Part shown: positions 15,230-22,733 of the stretch, in pieces
Numbering within the stretch: position 1 is the stretch's first letter
Layout of the letters: every line of letters begins with the position of its first letter
DNA from: Litoreibacter sp.
GTDB taxonomy: Bacteria > Pseudomonadota > Alphaproteobacteria > Rhodobacterales > Rhodobacteraceae
Length of the DNA stretch: 40,656 bases
Assembly: GCA_026710325.1 (NCBI GenBank)
Contig: JAPORH010000017.1
Location: 1 to 40,656, forward strand
Direction: 5' to 3'
Translations under genes and position numbers: made by a program
Notes under the pieces: model-generated
Seen by the model: the letters and a program-made list of their open reading frames with translations, nothing else
What the model was told of the DNA's origin: nothing
The model's database searches: none

Positions 15230-16065
15230 ACGACAACACCCCTCAGCAGCTGAAGCTTGGGTTGATCGGCGACAAGATCGCATCGTCACGCGCCCCCGCG
15301 CTGCACCGTGCAGCTGGCACTATTGCAGGGTACCAGGTCACCTATGACCTGCTGATACCGCAAGAGCGCGGTCTGCCTTTTGAAGCGCTTTTTGAATGGG
15401 CGCGAGACGCAGCCTATCACGGGTTGAACATCACCTACCCGTATAAAGAACGGGTTGTCGAATACGTCACTATCGATGGTGTGGAATTACGGGCGCTTGG
15501 CGCGGTGAACACAGTTTTGTTCCAGCCAGACGGGGCGCGCGGGTTCAACACCGATCACGACGGGTTCTTGTACGCCTTTAGGGAGGCCCTCGGTGATATG
15601 CATCCGGGCGTGATCTGCCTCATCGGTTGCGGCGGTGTTGGGCGCGCGATTGGCTTTGCCCTCGCGGGATTAGGCGCGGCTGAAATCCGCTGCGTCGACC
15701 TTGATCTTTCGCGTGCAGAACGACTTTCAGATGACCTGAGCCGCGCGTTTCCTTTGCTTCGCGCATGTCCGTCGCGCGATGCGGTGACCTCGGCGCAGGG
15801 CGCCCAGGGCGTGTTGAATTGCACGGCAGTTGGTATGGAGGGCAAAGGTGGTCCGGTTTTGACCTCTACTCAGCTAGACGGGGCCGATTGGGCTTTTGAC
15901 GCCGTCTATACCCCTATGAAAACAGGGTTTTTGAGAGAGGCCGCAGCCGCCGGGGTCCAGATCATAAGCGGTTATAAGTTGTTCTTCTGGCAAGGCGTCT
16001 ATGCTTGGAAGTTGTTTTCCGGCACAGATATCGATCCTGCGGCTTTGAGACGCGCCTTGGTCTGA
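15226..16065 (+). CDS. AroE-like shikimate dehydrogenase family protein
   Basis: The 279-residue NAD(P)-dependent dehydrogenase is of the AroE fold. The N-terminal substrate site has GDKIASSRAPALH, NITYPYKE (catalytic Lys) and GFNTDHDG (catalytic Asp). The Rossmann motif is GCGGVGRAIGFAL. The end has AVYTPMKTGFL and GYKLFFWQG. A TTG at 15226 overlaps the glutaminase stop (TTGA), and a GTG at 15214 is possible. Position in an arginine/glutamine operon suggests a role other than aromatic amino acid synthesis, for instance quinate/shikimate catabolism or another hydroxy- or amino-acid substrate. The Ser-Ser of the substrate loop fits shikimate-like ligands, so the exact substrate stays open. Confidence 0.82.
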   Translation: MNDNTPQQLKLGLIGDKIASSRAPALHRAAGTIAGYQVTYDLLIPQERGLPFEALFEWARDAAYHGLNITYPYKERVVEYVTIDGVELRALGAVNTVLFQPDGARGFNTDHDGFLYAFREALGDMHPGVICLIGCGGVGRAIGFALAGLGAAEIRCVDLDLSRAERLSDDLSRAFPLLRACPSRDAVTSAQGAQGVLNCTAVGMEGKGGPVLTSTQLDGADWAFDAVYTPMKTGFLREAAAAGVQIISGYKLFFWQGVYAWKLFSGTDIDPAALRRALV

Positions 16066-16224
16066 AGCGCGTCACACACAGGAATTTCGAGCTATTTTTT
16101 TGGATTTTCGACCAAACGATCTACCTCACTTACTAGTCGTGGTCGGGTGCGGCAATTTGTAGAGCTTAACGCGCAAAAGTTTGTGTGGTTAGGCTTGGCC
16201 CAGCACAAAGAACGGAGCGGTTTC

Positions 16225-17631
16225 ATGCTCGACGGCTTTTCCGCGGAACACCTGGCGCGATTTCAGTTCGCCTTCACTGTGTCCTTCCACATTATTTTCC
16301 CGGCCTTTTCGATCGGGCTGGCCTCTTACCTGGCAGTCCTCAATGGCCTGTGGTTGCGGACGCGGGATGAGGTTTACCTGAGCCTCTTCAACTACTGGAA
16401 AAAGATTTTTGCCGTAGCCTTTGGGATGGGTGTCGTGTCGGGCATCGTGATGTCCTACCAGTTTGGCACCAACTGGTCGGTTTTCTCGGACAAGACGGGG
16501 CCAATCCTTGGGCCCTTGATGGCCTATGAGGTGCTGTCTGCCTTCTTCCTCGAGGCAGGCTTCCTTGGCATCATGCTTTTTGGCCGCGAACGCGTCGGCG
16601 ACAAACTGCATTTCTTCGCCACCGCGATGGTCGCCTTTGGCACATTGATGTCCGCCACCTGGATCCTGAGCGTGAACAGCTGGATGCAGACGCCTGCGGG
16701 CTATTCGATGAACGAGGTTGGGCAGTTTGTGCCGGAAAACTGGTGGGAGATCGTGTTCAACCCCTCCTTCCCCTACCGACTGACGCATATGGTGTTGGCC
16801 GCCTATCTGACCACGGCACTGGTCGTCGGTGGAGCCGGAGCTTGGCATTTCCTGCGCGGCACCGCCGGGCCAGCATCCAAAAAGATGTTTTCGATGGCCA
16901 TGTGGATGTTGGCGGTGGTCACCCCGTTGCAGATCGTTGCGGGTGATTTCCACGGGATCAACACCTACGAGTACCAGCCGCAAAAAGTCATGGCGATGGA
17001 GGGGCATTTTGACAGCTACCCCGAAGGCGCGCCGTTGATCTTGTTTGGCATCGTCAACGAAGAAGAAAAGCGGGTCGACTATGCGGTAGAGATACCAAAA
17101 CTGTCGTCCCTCATCCTCAAGCACGATTTGAACGCACCGATGGACGGTCTCGACACGATCCCAGATGAGCTGGAGCCGCCCATCACTATCGTTTTCTGGT
17201 CCTTCCGCGTCATGGTGGGGCTTGGCTTTGCGATGCTGGGGCTTGGGCTGTGGTCGCTCTGGGCACGCTACCGGCGAACCTTCTATGAAAGCATCTGGCT
17301 GCATCGCGCGGCATTCGTAATGGGCCCCACGGGCTTTGTTGCGGTGTTGGCAGGCTGGGTGACGACAGAAGTCGGGCGCCAGCCATTTACGGTTTACGGG
17401 CTTTTGCGAACCTCGGATTCGCTCGCCCCCATTGCTGCGCCCGCGGTTGCGGCCTCGCTCATTGCATTCATCGTGGTTTATTTCTTCATTTTCGGGGCGG
17501 GGACATTTTATCTGCTTCGCATGATGGGCGTACCGCCGAAAGACGCCGACAAGATCAAGCTGCGGGAGGGGCCGTTACGCTCCACCGGCATCCACCCCGC
17601 CCCACCCCCACGCACCACACCGGCGGAGTAA
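16225..17631 (+). CDS. cydA: cytochrome bd (CIO-type) quinol oxidase subunit I
   Basis: The 468-residue integral membrane subunit carries the haems of a bd-type terminal oxidase, which oxidises quinol and reduces oxygen to water. His22 in SFHIIFP is the expected axial ligand of the high-spin haem. The quinol-site GRQPFTVYG (GRQP motif) and several long hydrophobic segments are visible. At 468 residues it lacks the long Q-loop insert of E. coli CydA (522) and fits the cyanide-insensitive CioA branch. I chose the ATG at 16225 because CGGAG precedes it and the N-terminus LDGFSAEHLARFQFAFT is typical. The longer frame from 16147 has no family-like start. It is followed 5 bp later by cydB. Confidence 0.94.
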   Translation: MLDGFSAEHLARFQFAFTVSFHIIFPAFSIGLASYLAVLNGLWLRTRDEVYLSLFNYWKKIFAVAFGMGVVSGIVMSYQFGTNWSVFSDKTGPILGPLMAYEVLSAFFLEAGFLGIMLFGRERVGDKLHFFATAMVAFGTLMSATWILSVNSWMQTPAGYSMNEVGQFVPENWWEIVFNPSFPYRLTHMVLAAYLTTALVVGGAGAWHFLRGTAGPASKKMFSMAMWMLAVVTPLQIVAGDFHGINTYEYQPQKVMAMEGHFDSYPEGAPLILFGIVNEEEKRVDYAVEIPKLSSLILKHDLNAPMDGLDTIPDELEPPITIVFWSFRVMVGLGFAMLGLGLWSLWARYRRTFYESIWLHRAAFVMGPTGFVAVLAGWVTTEVGRQPFTVYGLLRTSDSLAPIAAPAVAASLIAFIVVYFFIFGAGTFYLLRMMGVPPKDADKIKLREGPLRSTGIHPAPPPRTTPAE

Positions 17632-17636
17632 TCGAT

Positions 17637-18644
17637 ATGTTTGGATTGGAACTCTCCTTTATCTGGGCCGGCATCATCGCCTTTGCGGTGTTGGTCTATG
17701 TTATTCTCGACGGGTTTGACCTTGGCGTTGGCATCCTTTTCCCGGTCACCACGGATGAGGAAGAGCGGGACGTCATGATGAACTCAGTCGCCCCCGTCTG
17801 GGACGGCAACGAGACATGGCTGGTGATGGGCGGTGGCGGGCTGTTTGCGGTCTTCCCGCTGGCCTATGCGGTCGTCATGCCCGCGCTTTATATGCCGATA
17901 ACTTTGATGCTACTGGCGCTGGTATTTCGGGGCGTGGCCTTTGAATATCGCTGGCGCACGGAGCGTTGGAAGCGGGTTTGGGACATGGCGTTCGCGGGCG
18001 GCTCGCTTGTGGCGGCCTTCACACAAGGGATCGCACTTGGCGCCTTGGTGCAAGGGATCGAAGTTGCCGATCGCGCCTATGCAGGCGGCTGGTGGGACTG
18101 GCTTACGCCATTCTCGATCCTGACAGGTATCGCGCTGACCGTGGGCTACGCGCTTTTGGGCGCGACGTGGCTGGTGATGAAGTTGGAGGGCCGCATTCAG
18201 CGCCATATGCAGCGTCTGGCGCTGCCCCTCGCCGTGGGCACGGTCTGCTTCATGGGCGCGGTCAGCTTTGCGACGCCTTTCCTGAACGAAGAGTATTTCC
18301 ACCGCTGGTTCGACTGGCCCAATGTGCTGTTCGTCTCCGTCGTGCCAACTCTGGTTGCGATCTGCATTGGCGGGTTGTTCTACAGGCTGCGGCGCATGAA
18401 CGACCACCTGCCCTTCTTGTCGGCCATGGGCATGTTCATTTTGGGCTTCATTGGCATTGGCATCAGCTTCTATCCCAATATCGTGCCGCCTTCGTTGACC
18501 ATCGTTGAGGCGGCCGCCCCGGACTCGAGCTTAAAATTCGCGCTGGTGGGAACAGTAATCCTAATCCCCCTGATCCTCGCCTATACGGCCTATGCCTATT
18601 GGGTCTTCCGCGGCAAGATTGACCCGGCCGAAGGGTATCACTGA
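17637..18644 (+). CDS. cydB: cytochrome bd (CIO-type) quinol oxidase subunit II
   Basis: The 335-residue multi-pass membrane subunit pairs with CydA/CioA. The N-terminal VILDGFDLGVGILFP, the SVAPVWDGNETWLVMGGG segment and FEYRWRTERWKRVWD are hallmarks of subunit II. The start lies 5 bp after the cydA stop, and its stop overlaps the ATG of the DUF2474 miniprotein (TGATG). No cydCD haem/thiol exporter genes accompany it, which is usual for CIO operons. Confidence 0.95.
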   Translation: MFGLELSFIWAGIIAFAVLVYVILDGFDLGVGILFPVTTDEEERDVMMNSVAPVWDGNETWLVMGGGGLFAVFPLAYAVVMPALYMPITLMLLALVFRGVAFEYRWRTERWKRVWDMAFAGGSLVAAFTQGIALGALVQGIEVADRAYAGGWWDWLTPFSILTGIALTVGYALLGATWLVMKLEGRIQRHMQRLALPLAVGTVCFMGAVSFATPFLNEEYFHRWFDWPNVLFVSVVPTLVAICIGGLFYRLRRMNDHLPFLSAMGMFILGFIGIGISFYPNIVPPSLTIVEAAAPDSSLKFALVGTVILIPLILAYTAYAYWVFRGKIDPAEGYH

Positions 18645-18736
18645 TGCAACGGATCGCGTGGTTCATCGGCATTTGGCTGGCCAGCGTCGCGGTGTTGGGC
18701 GTCGTCGCCTACGCGATCCGTTTGGTGCTGCTGTAA
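18644..18736 (+). CDS. DUF2474-type bd-oxidase miniprotein
   Basis: The 30-residue product is a single transmembrane helix starting MQRIAWFIGIWLASVAVLG and ending AIRLVLL. It starts by overlapping the cydB stop. Tiny DUF2474 proteins of this form follow cioAB genes in many proteobacteria. They are thought to be the analogue of CydX, a small subunit that stabilises the haem arrangement. The function here is by analogy. Confidence 0.85.
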   Translation: MQRIAWFIGIWLASVAVLGVVAYAIRLVLL

Positions 18737-18741
18737 GCCCC

Positions 18742-20082
18742 ATGAGCAAGGAGGCGAAGGTTCCCGCGACGCGGCTGTCGCGCATGGCCCGGATGGGTGG
18801 GTTGGCGGCGGGGCTTGCAGGAAATATGGCCCTGACAGGTGCGGGGCAATTGGCCAGCGGCAAGCGCCCGCAAGCGCGCGATCTCTTCATGACCCCCGCC
18901 AACGCGACCCGGCTGCGCAACCAGCTATCGCAAATGCGCGGGGCCGCCATGAAGGTCGGGCAAATGCTGTCGATGGAGGCCTCCGACCTGATGCCGCCCG
19001 AGTTCGGGGAGATTATCGCGGCCCTTCGTTCTGACGCGCATATCATGCCTGGCCCCCAGCTGAAGGCGCAGTTGACGGCCAGCCTTGGTGCGGGCTTCAT
19101 GCAGCATTTCAAGCGCTTTGACGTCCACCCCATTGCCGCCGCCTCCATAGGGCAAGTGCATCGCGCGACCCTGAAAGACGGGCGCGAGGTCGCGCTGAAA
19201 GTGCAATACCCCGGCGTACGCGACAGCATCGACAGCGACATTCGAAACCTCGGCACCTTGATCAAACTGTCCGGTATGTTGCCGCGCGGCGTCGATCTTT
19301 CGGATTTGCTGGAGGAAGCCCGGCTGCAACTGCACGAGGAAGCCGACTACACGCGGGAGGCTGATTACCTGCAACGCTATCGCGCGGCCCTCAGCGATGA
19401 CACGCGGTTCGCGGTGCCGGAGCTGATCGAGGAACTCAGCGGCACCGATCTGCTCGCCATGGAGTTCATGCCGGGGGGCCCTATCGAGGAGTTGGAACAA
19501 GCGGATCAGGAAACGCGCGACCGCGTCGCCACCGAGCTGATCGCACTGACCCTGCGGGAGCTATTCGAATTTGAACTGATGCAGACCGACCCGAATTTCG
19601 CCAATTACCGATACAACAAAGGGAGCGGCCGCCTCATTCTGCTGGATTTCGGCGCAACACGGGTTTTTGCCCCTGAAATGGCACCGCAATATCGCGCACT
19701 TTTGGATGCTGGGCTCAGGGCCGACCGAGCGGCAAGCCGAACTGCGATGCTGGACATAGGCCTCTATGACGCGGGCATACCGGATGCGGTTGAAACCGTC
19801 CTTCTAGATCTGTTTGCCATGGCGATGGAGCCACTTCGCAACGAGGCAATGTATGATTTCGGCGATACCGACCTGTTGGGCGATCTGCGCGCAGCTGGAA
19901 TGGATATGGCCGAGGACCGCGCCTATGTGCCGCTCCCCCCTATCGACAGCCTGTTTTTACAGCGCAAAATTGGCGGGATGTATCTGCTCGCAACTCGGTT
20001 GCGCGCGCGGGTCAACATGCGAGCGCTCTTGGAGCCCTATGCCTCGTCTTCTGAGACATCCCGTCCCGCGCGCGCCTTATAG
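18742..20082 (+). CDS. ABC1/AarF (UbiB-like) atypical kinase
   Basis: The 446-residue protein belongs to the ABC1/ADCK/UbiB kinase-like family. Hallmarks are the KxGQ motif (MKVGQMLSMEA, about residues 70-80), the Ala-rich loop AAASIGQVH, ATP-binding Lys in VALKVQYPG, the ExD-type EEADYTREADY, the catalytic-loop-like QTDPNFANY, and LLDFGA as the DFG equivalent. UbiB/COQ8 members support ubiquinone biosynthesis through ATPase activity. This shorter branch without C-terminal transmembrane helices may be a soluble paralogue. The ATG at 18742 begins 5 bp after the DUF2474 gene, and the longer frame from 18592 would overlap cydB. Its position behind a quinol oxidase operon fits a quinone-related role. 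The 3' end overlaps the convergent TRIC gene by 46 bp. Confidence 0.88.
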   Translation: MSKEAKVPATRLSRMARMGGLAAGLAGNMALTGAGQLASGKRPQARDLFMTPANATRLRNQLSQMRGAAMKVGQMLSMEASDLMPPEFGEIIAALRSDAHIMPGPQLKAQLTASLGAGFMQHFKRFDVHPIAAASIGQVHRATLKDGREVALKVQYPGVRDSIDSDIRNLGTLIKLSGMLPRGVDLSDLLEEARLQLHEEADYTREADYLQRYRAALSDDTRFAVPELIEELSGTDLLAMEFMPGGPIEELEQADQETRDRVATELIALTLRELFEFELMQTDPNFANYRYNKGSGRLILLDFGATRVFAPEMAPQYRALLDAGLRADRAASRTAMLDIGLYDAGIPDAVETVLLDLFAMAMEPLRNEAMYDFGDTDLLGDLRAAGMDMAEDRAYVPLPPIDSLFLQRKIGGMYLLATRLRARVNMRALLEPYASSSETSRPARAL

Positions 20083-20690
20083 GCGGGCAAGGACCAGTTG
20101 TAGCGCAGTGCCAGAACACGGGCGATAAAGGCAAAGGTGAAGGCCGTTCCCAGGGACAGGGCGCGTTCCACCCCGGCCCAGCTCATCTCAATGTAGCTTG
20201 CAGACCCCAGAACGGCCGCAGCCACATAGATCTCGCGTCGCAGGATAATCGAGGGTTCCTGTCCAAGCGTGTCGCGGATGATCCCGCCAAGCGCGGCGGT
20301 CATCACGCCCATCATCACGGCCACGAGCGCCGAGGTCCCAGCATCCAACCCTTTGGCCGTGCCCACAACAGCCACCAGCGCCATACCAAAAGCGTCGAAC
20401 AGCAGGATGTAGCGGTAGCGGCTTTCCATCAGATGGGCCGCAAAATGCACGATGATAGCCGTGAGGATACACGCCACGACAGGTGTCGGATCGACAACCC
20501 AGAACACAGGCACGCCCAAGACAAGGTCACGCACGGTTCCGCCGCCGACCCCAGTGATCACGGCAAGCCATATGAACCCTAGAATATCGAGTTGCTTACG
20601 CGAAGCCACCAACGCCCCGGTGATCGCGAAGGCCACGGCAGCTGCAAGGTCAAGCGTGTAGAGTATGGGGGTCGCCGTATCGAGAAACAT
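20037..20690 (-). CDS. trimeric intracellular cation (TRIC) channel family protein
   Basis: The 217-residue membrane protein of the UPF0126/TRIC family has about seven hydrophobic segments. The family internal repeat shows as GVGGGTVRDLVLG and ALGGIIRDTLGQEP, each with the conserved GG-x-x-RD. Bacterial TRIC proteins are potassium-permeable channels, and YicG-like members have also been linked to glycine uptake. The last 46 bp overlap the 3' end of the ABC1 kinase gene on the other strand. The C-terminal tail is charged and cytoplasmic. Confidence 0.88.
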   Translation of the reverse strand: MFLDTATPILYTLDLAAAVAFAITGALVASRKQLDILGFIWLAVITGVGGGTVRDLVLGVPVFWVVDPTPVVACILTAIIVHFAAHLMESRYRYILLFDAFGMALVAVVGTAKGLDAGTSALVAVMMGVMTAALGGIIRDTLGQEPSIILRREIYVAAAVLGSASYIEMSWAGVERALSLGTAFTFAFIARVLALRYNWSLPAYKARAGRDVSEDEA

Positions 20691-20723
20691 GGGGACAGAC
20701 TATCGCAGTCTTTCGTTCCAGAC

Positions 20724-20752
20724 AAAAAAACGCGCCCCGGCAGGGACGCGCT
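20724..20752 (-). terminator. rho-independent terminator after the DUF6280-type gene
   Basis: An imperfect GC stem (ACGCGCCCC.../...GGGACGCGC around 20730-20751) is followed on the minus strand by seven T (20730-20724). A shorter T-run (20752-20756) on the plus side could let it work in both directions. Confidence 0.75.
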
Positions 20753-20776
20753 TTTTCGGTTTGCTTTTGTCTTTGG

Positions 20777-21091
20777 TCAGGCGGCTTCGGCCTGGGAGCG
20801 ACGCTCGCTCTCTTCGCGCGACAGCGCGACGGAGGTGCGTACCCCATTGCCGACAAATTCCATCAGGCCGGAGACCACGCGCTCATTGGGATCAATCCCC
20901 GCGCAGCTCAGAACTTCGCGCCCGTCGCGGGAGCGTGCCCAGCGAGCAATTTGTTCTGGTCCATTGCCATATTTTTTATCATCCGCAATGGCATCATCCA
21001 ATGCGGCCAAGACAACGGCAGCAAAGAGTTTGCGTGCACGTTGACCCTGTTCAAAGTTGAAAGCTGTACCGTCTACGAAATCAGCAGCCAT
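20777..21091 (-). CDS. DUF6280-type conserved protein
   Basis: The 104-residue soluble protein starts with DFVDGTAFNFEQGQRARKLF and later has NGPEQIARWARSRDGREVLSCAGIDP, then NERVVSGLMEFVGNGVRTSVALSREESERR. I recognise this as a conserved Rhodobacterales protein, and I recall the name DUF6280 for it, with no known function. It is strongly conserved-looking and mostly helical, with a charged C-terminus. It is divergent from efp and ends in its own terminator. Confidence 0.8.
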   Translation of the reverse strand: MAADFVDGTAFNFEQGQRARKLFAAVVLAALDDAIADDKKYGNGPEQIARWARSRDGREVLSCAGIDPNERVVSGLMEFVGNGVRTSVALSREESERRSQAEAA

Positions 21092-21306
21092 TTCGCGTCC
21101 TTTATTTTTGCTCTTGTATCTTTGGCGTGACGTCCCTTATGAAGCATATTTTCCGATTCGTCATTGCAAATCTTTCATGACAGCCATGCAATTTGCGCAT
21201 GGCTTCATTAAGATTTTCACTGCATTTAGCGATCTTGCCCCATAAACATTCAACAGATATAGGTGCCGTCAACTTTTCTTCAACCTTTCGCCAGGGATTT
21301 GACACA

Positions 21307-21870
21307 ATGCCAAAAATTAACGGGAACGAGATTCGCGGGGGCAATGTTCTGGAGCATAATGACGGCCTTTGGGTCGCCGTGAAGGTCGATCACGTCAAAC
21401 CCGGAAAAGGCGGCGCCTTTGCCCAGGTTGAAATGAAAAACCTGCGCAACGGATCGAAATTGAACGAGCGTTTTCGCTCTGCCGACAAGGTCGAACGCGT
21501 CCGGCTCGAGCAAAAGGACCAGCAGTTCCTATACGAGACCGACGGGATGCTGACCTTTATGGACACCGAGACCTATGAGCAGATCGAGTTGCCTTCGGAC
21601 TTGCTTGGCGAGCGACGCCCCTTCCTCCAAGACGGAATGGTCGCACAGATCGAATATTACGAAAGCGAGGCGTTGAACGTCACGCTCCCGCAAAAGGTCA
21701 CCTGCACCGTGACGGAGACCGAGCCAGTGGTAAAAGGCCAGACCGCATCCAAGTCCTTCAAACCTGCGGTATTGGACAATGGCATGCGCATCATGGTGCC
21801 GCCGTTCATTTCAGTCGATGAAGCCATCGTGGTCGACACCGAAAGCATGGAATATAGCGAACGCGCTTGA
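21307..21870 (+). CDS. efp: translation elongation factor P
   Basis: The 187-residue EF-P relieves ribosomes stalled at polyproline stretches. Domain I carries the loop PGKGGAF with Lys34, the position that is beta-lysylated by EpmA in E. coli. The C-terminal OB domains follow, including the [25 protein letters not shown] region typical of EF-P. The ATG at 21307 gives [17 protein letters not shown], the normal start. The frame open from 21193 has no family-like extension. epmA is not visible in the window. Confidence 0.95.
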   Translation: MPKINGNEIRGGNVLEHNDGLWVAVKVDHVKPGKGGAFAQVEMKNLRNGSKLNERFRSADKVERVRLEQKDQQFLYETDGMLTFMDTETYEQIELPSDLLGERRPFLQDGMVAQIEYYESEALNVTLPQKVTCTVTETEPVVKGQTASKSFKPAVLDNGMRIMVPPFISVDEAIVVDTESMEYSERA

Positions 21871-21938
21871 TCGCGATGCGCGGGATGGCGGGTGGGGCGA
21901 TGCGCAAGCTGCGCGAGCGTCACCCAGCCAGCAAAAAA

Positions 21939-22682
21939 CTACTTTCGCTTGCGAATTACCGGCACCGTTGAAGGTGAATATTTAGCTTCGGGATGGGGTG
22001 GATGCCCGTCTGTCTGGCGCCAGAAGGTCTGACCACCACGTCGAAGCCAAAACGGGATCAGAAGCAAGAAGCCGACCACAAATCCACCCGCATGGGCCCA
22101 GTAAGCCACGCCACCGCCGGACAGGTCTGCCGTCACCCCATTGAAGACCTGAAATGCCATCCAAAGGCCCAGCATCACCCAGGCGGGGATCGGGAAGATT
22201 TTGAAAAACACAATGAAAATAACAAAAATGTCGACCTGCGCTTTAGGGAAAAGCAGCAAGTAGCCGCCCATCACGCCCGCAATCGCGCCCGAAGCGCCCA
22301 CATTTGGAATTGGGCTTGTAGGGTCGGCAAGTATCTGACCGAAATCTGCGAGCACGCCGCAAAGCAGGTAAAAGATCAGAAAAGGGACATGTCCCAACTG
22401 ATCTTCGAGATTGTCCCCGAAGATATAGAGAAACAGCATATTTCCCGCCAGATGCATCCAACCGCCGTGTAGAAACATCGAGGTCACAAGAGTATGCAAG
22501 TCTACGCCATTGACGATCTCCACCGGCCGCATCGCCCAAGCATCCCAAAACGCAGCCAACCCTGATGGATCATTTGTCTGCAAAGGCCAATAGCTCAAGA
22601 AAATCAGTATATTAGCAGCGAGCAGCCCGTATGTGACATAAGGCGTTCGCTCAGACGGGTTGTGGTCACGAATTGGAAACAT
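21939..22682 (-). CDS. rhomboid-family intramembrane serine protease
   Basis: The 247-residue membrane protein has about six hydrophobic segments. Rhomboid hallmarks are WMHLAGNMLFLYIFGDNLED (with the conserved Asn of HxxxN) and the catalytic Ser in GASGAIAGVMG. The catalytic His lies in YWAHAGGFVVGF. It would cleave within or near transmembrane helices of unknown substrates. Its start codon directly follows an 8-bp perfect hairpin (22683-22709) that lies between it and putA and carries GGAAGG in its loop. Confidence 0.92.
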   Translation of the reverse strand: MFPIRDHNPSERTPYVTYGLLAANILIFLSYWPLQTNDPSGLAAFWDAWAMRPVEIVNGVDLHTLVTSMFLHGGWMHLAGNMLFLYIFGDNLEDQLGHVPFLIFYLLCGVLADFGQILADPTSPIPNVGASGAIAGVMGGYLLLFPKAQVDIFVIFIVFFKIFPIPAWVMLGLWMAFQVFNGVTADLSGGGVAYWAHAGGFVVGFLLLIPFWLRRGGQTFWRQTDGHPPHPEAKYSPSTVPVIRKRK

Positions 22683-22709
22683 GCGGGCAGAGTGGCCTTC
22701 CCTGCCCGC
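22683..22709 (-). promoter_or_regulatory. hairpin between putA stop and rhomboid start
   Basis: GCGGGCAG (22683-22690) and CTGCCCGC (22702-22709) pair perfectly around an 11-nt loop. On the minus strand the loop reads GGAAGGCCACT and holds the only good Shine-Dalgarno-like sequence before the rhomboid ATG at 22682. It could weaken putA read-through or control rhomboid translation. Confidence 0.45.
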
Positions 22710-22733
22710 TTTGGCAAGCGACCTAATGCAATG

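Noticed and set aside
16189-17304. 371-codon minus-strand frame opposite cydA
   Set aside because: His/Gln/Pro-rich translation typical of the antisense of a GC-rich gene. cydA on the plus strand has clear family motifs.
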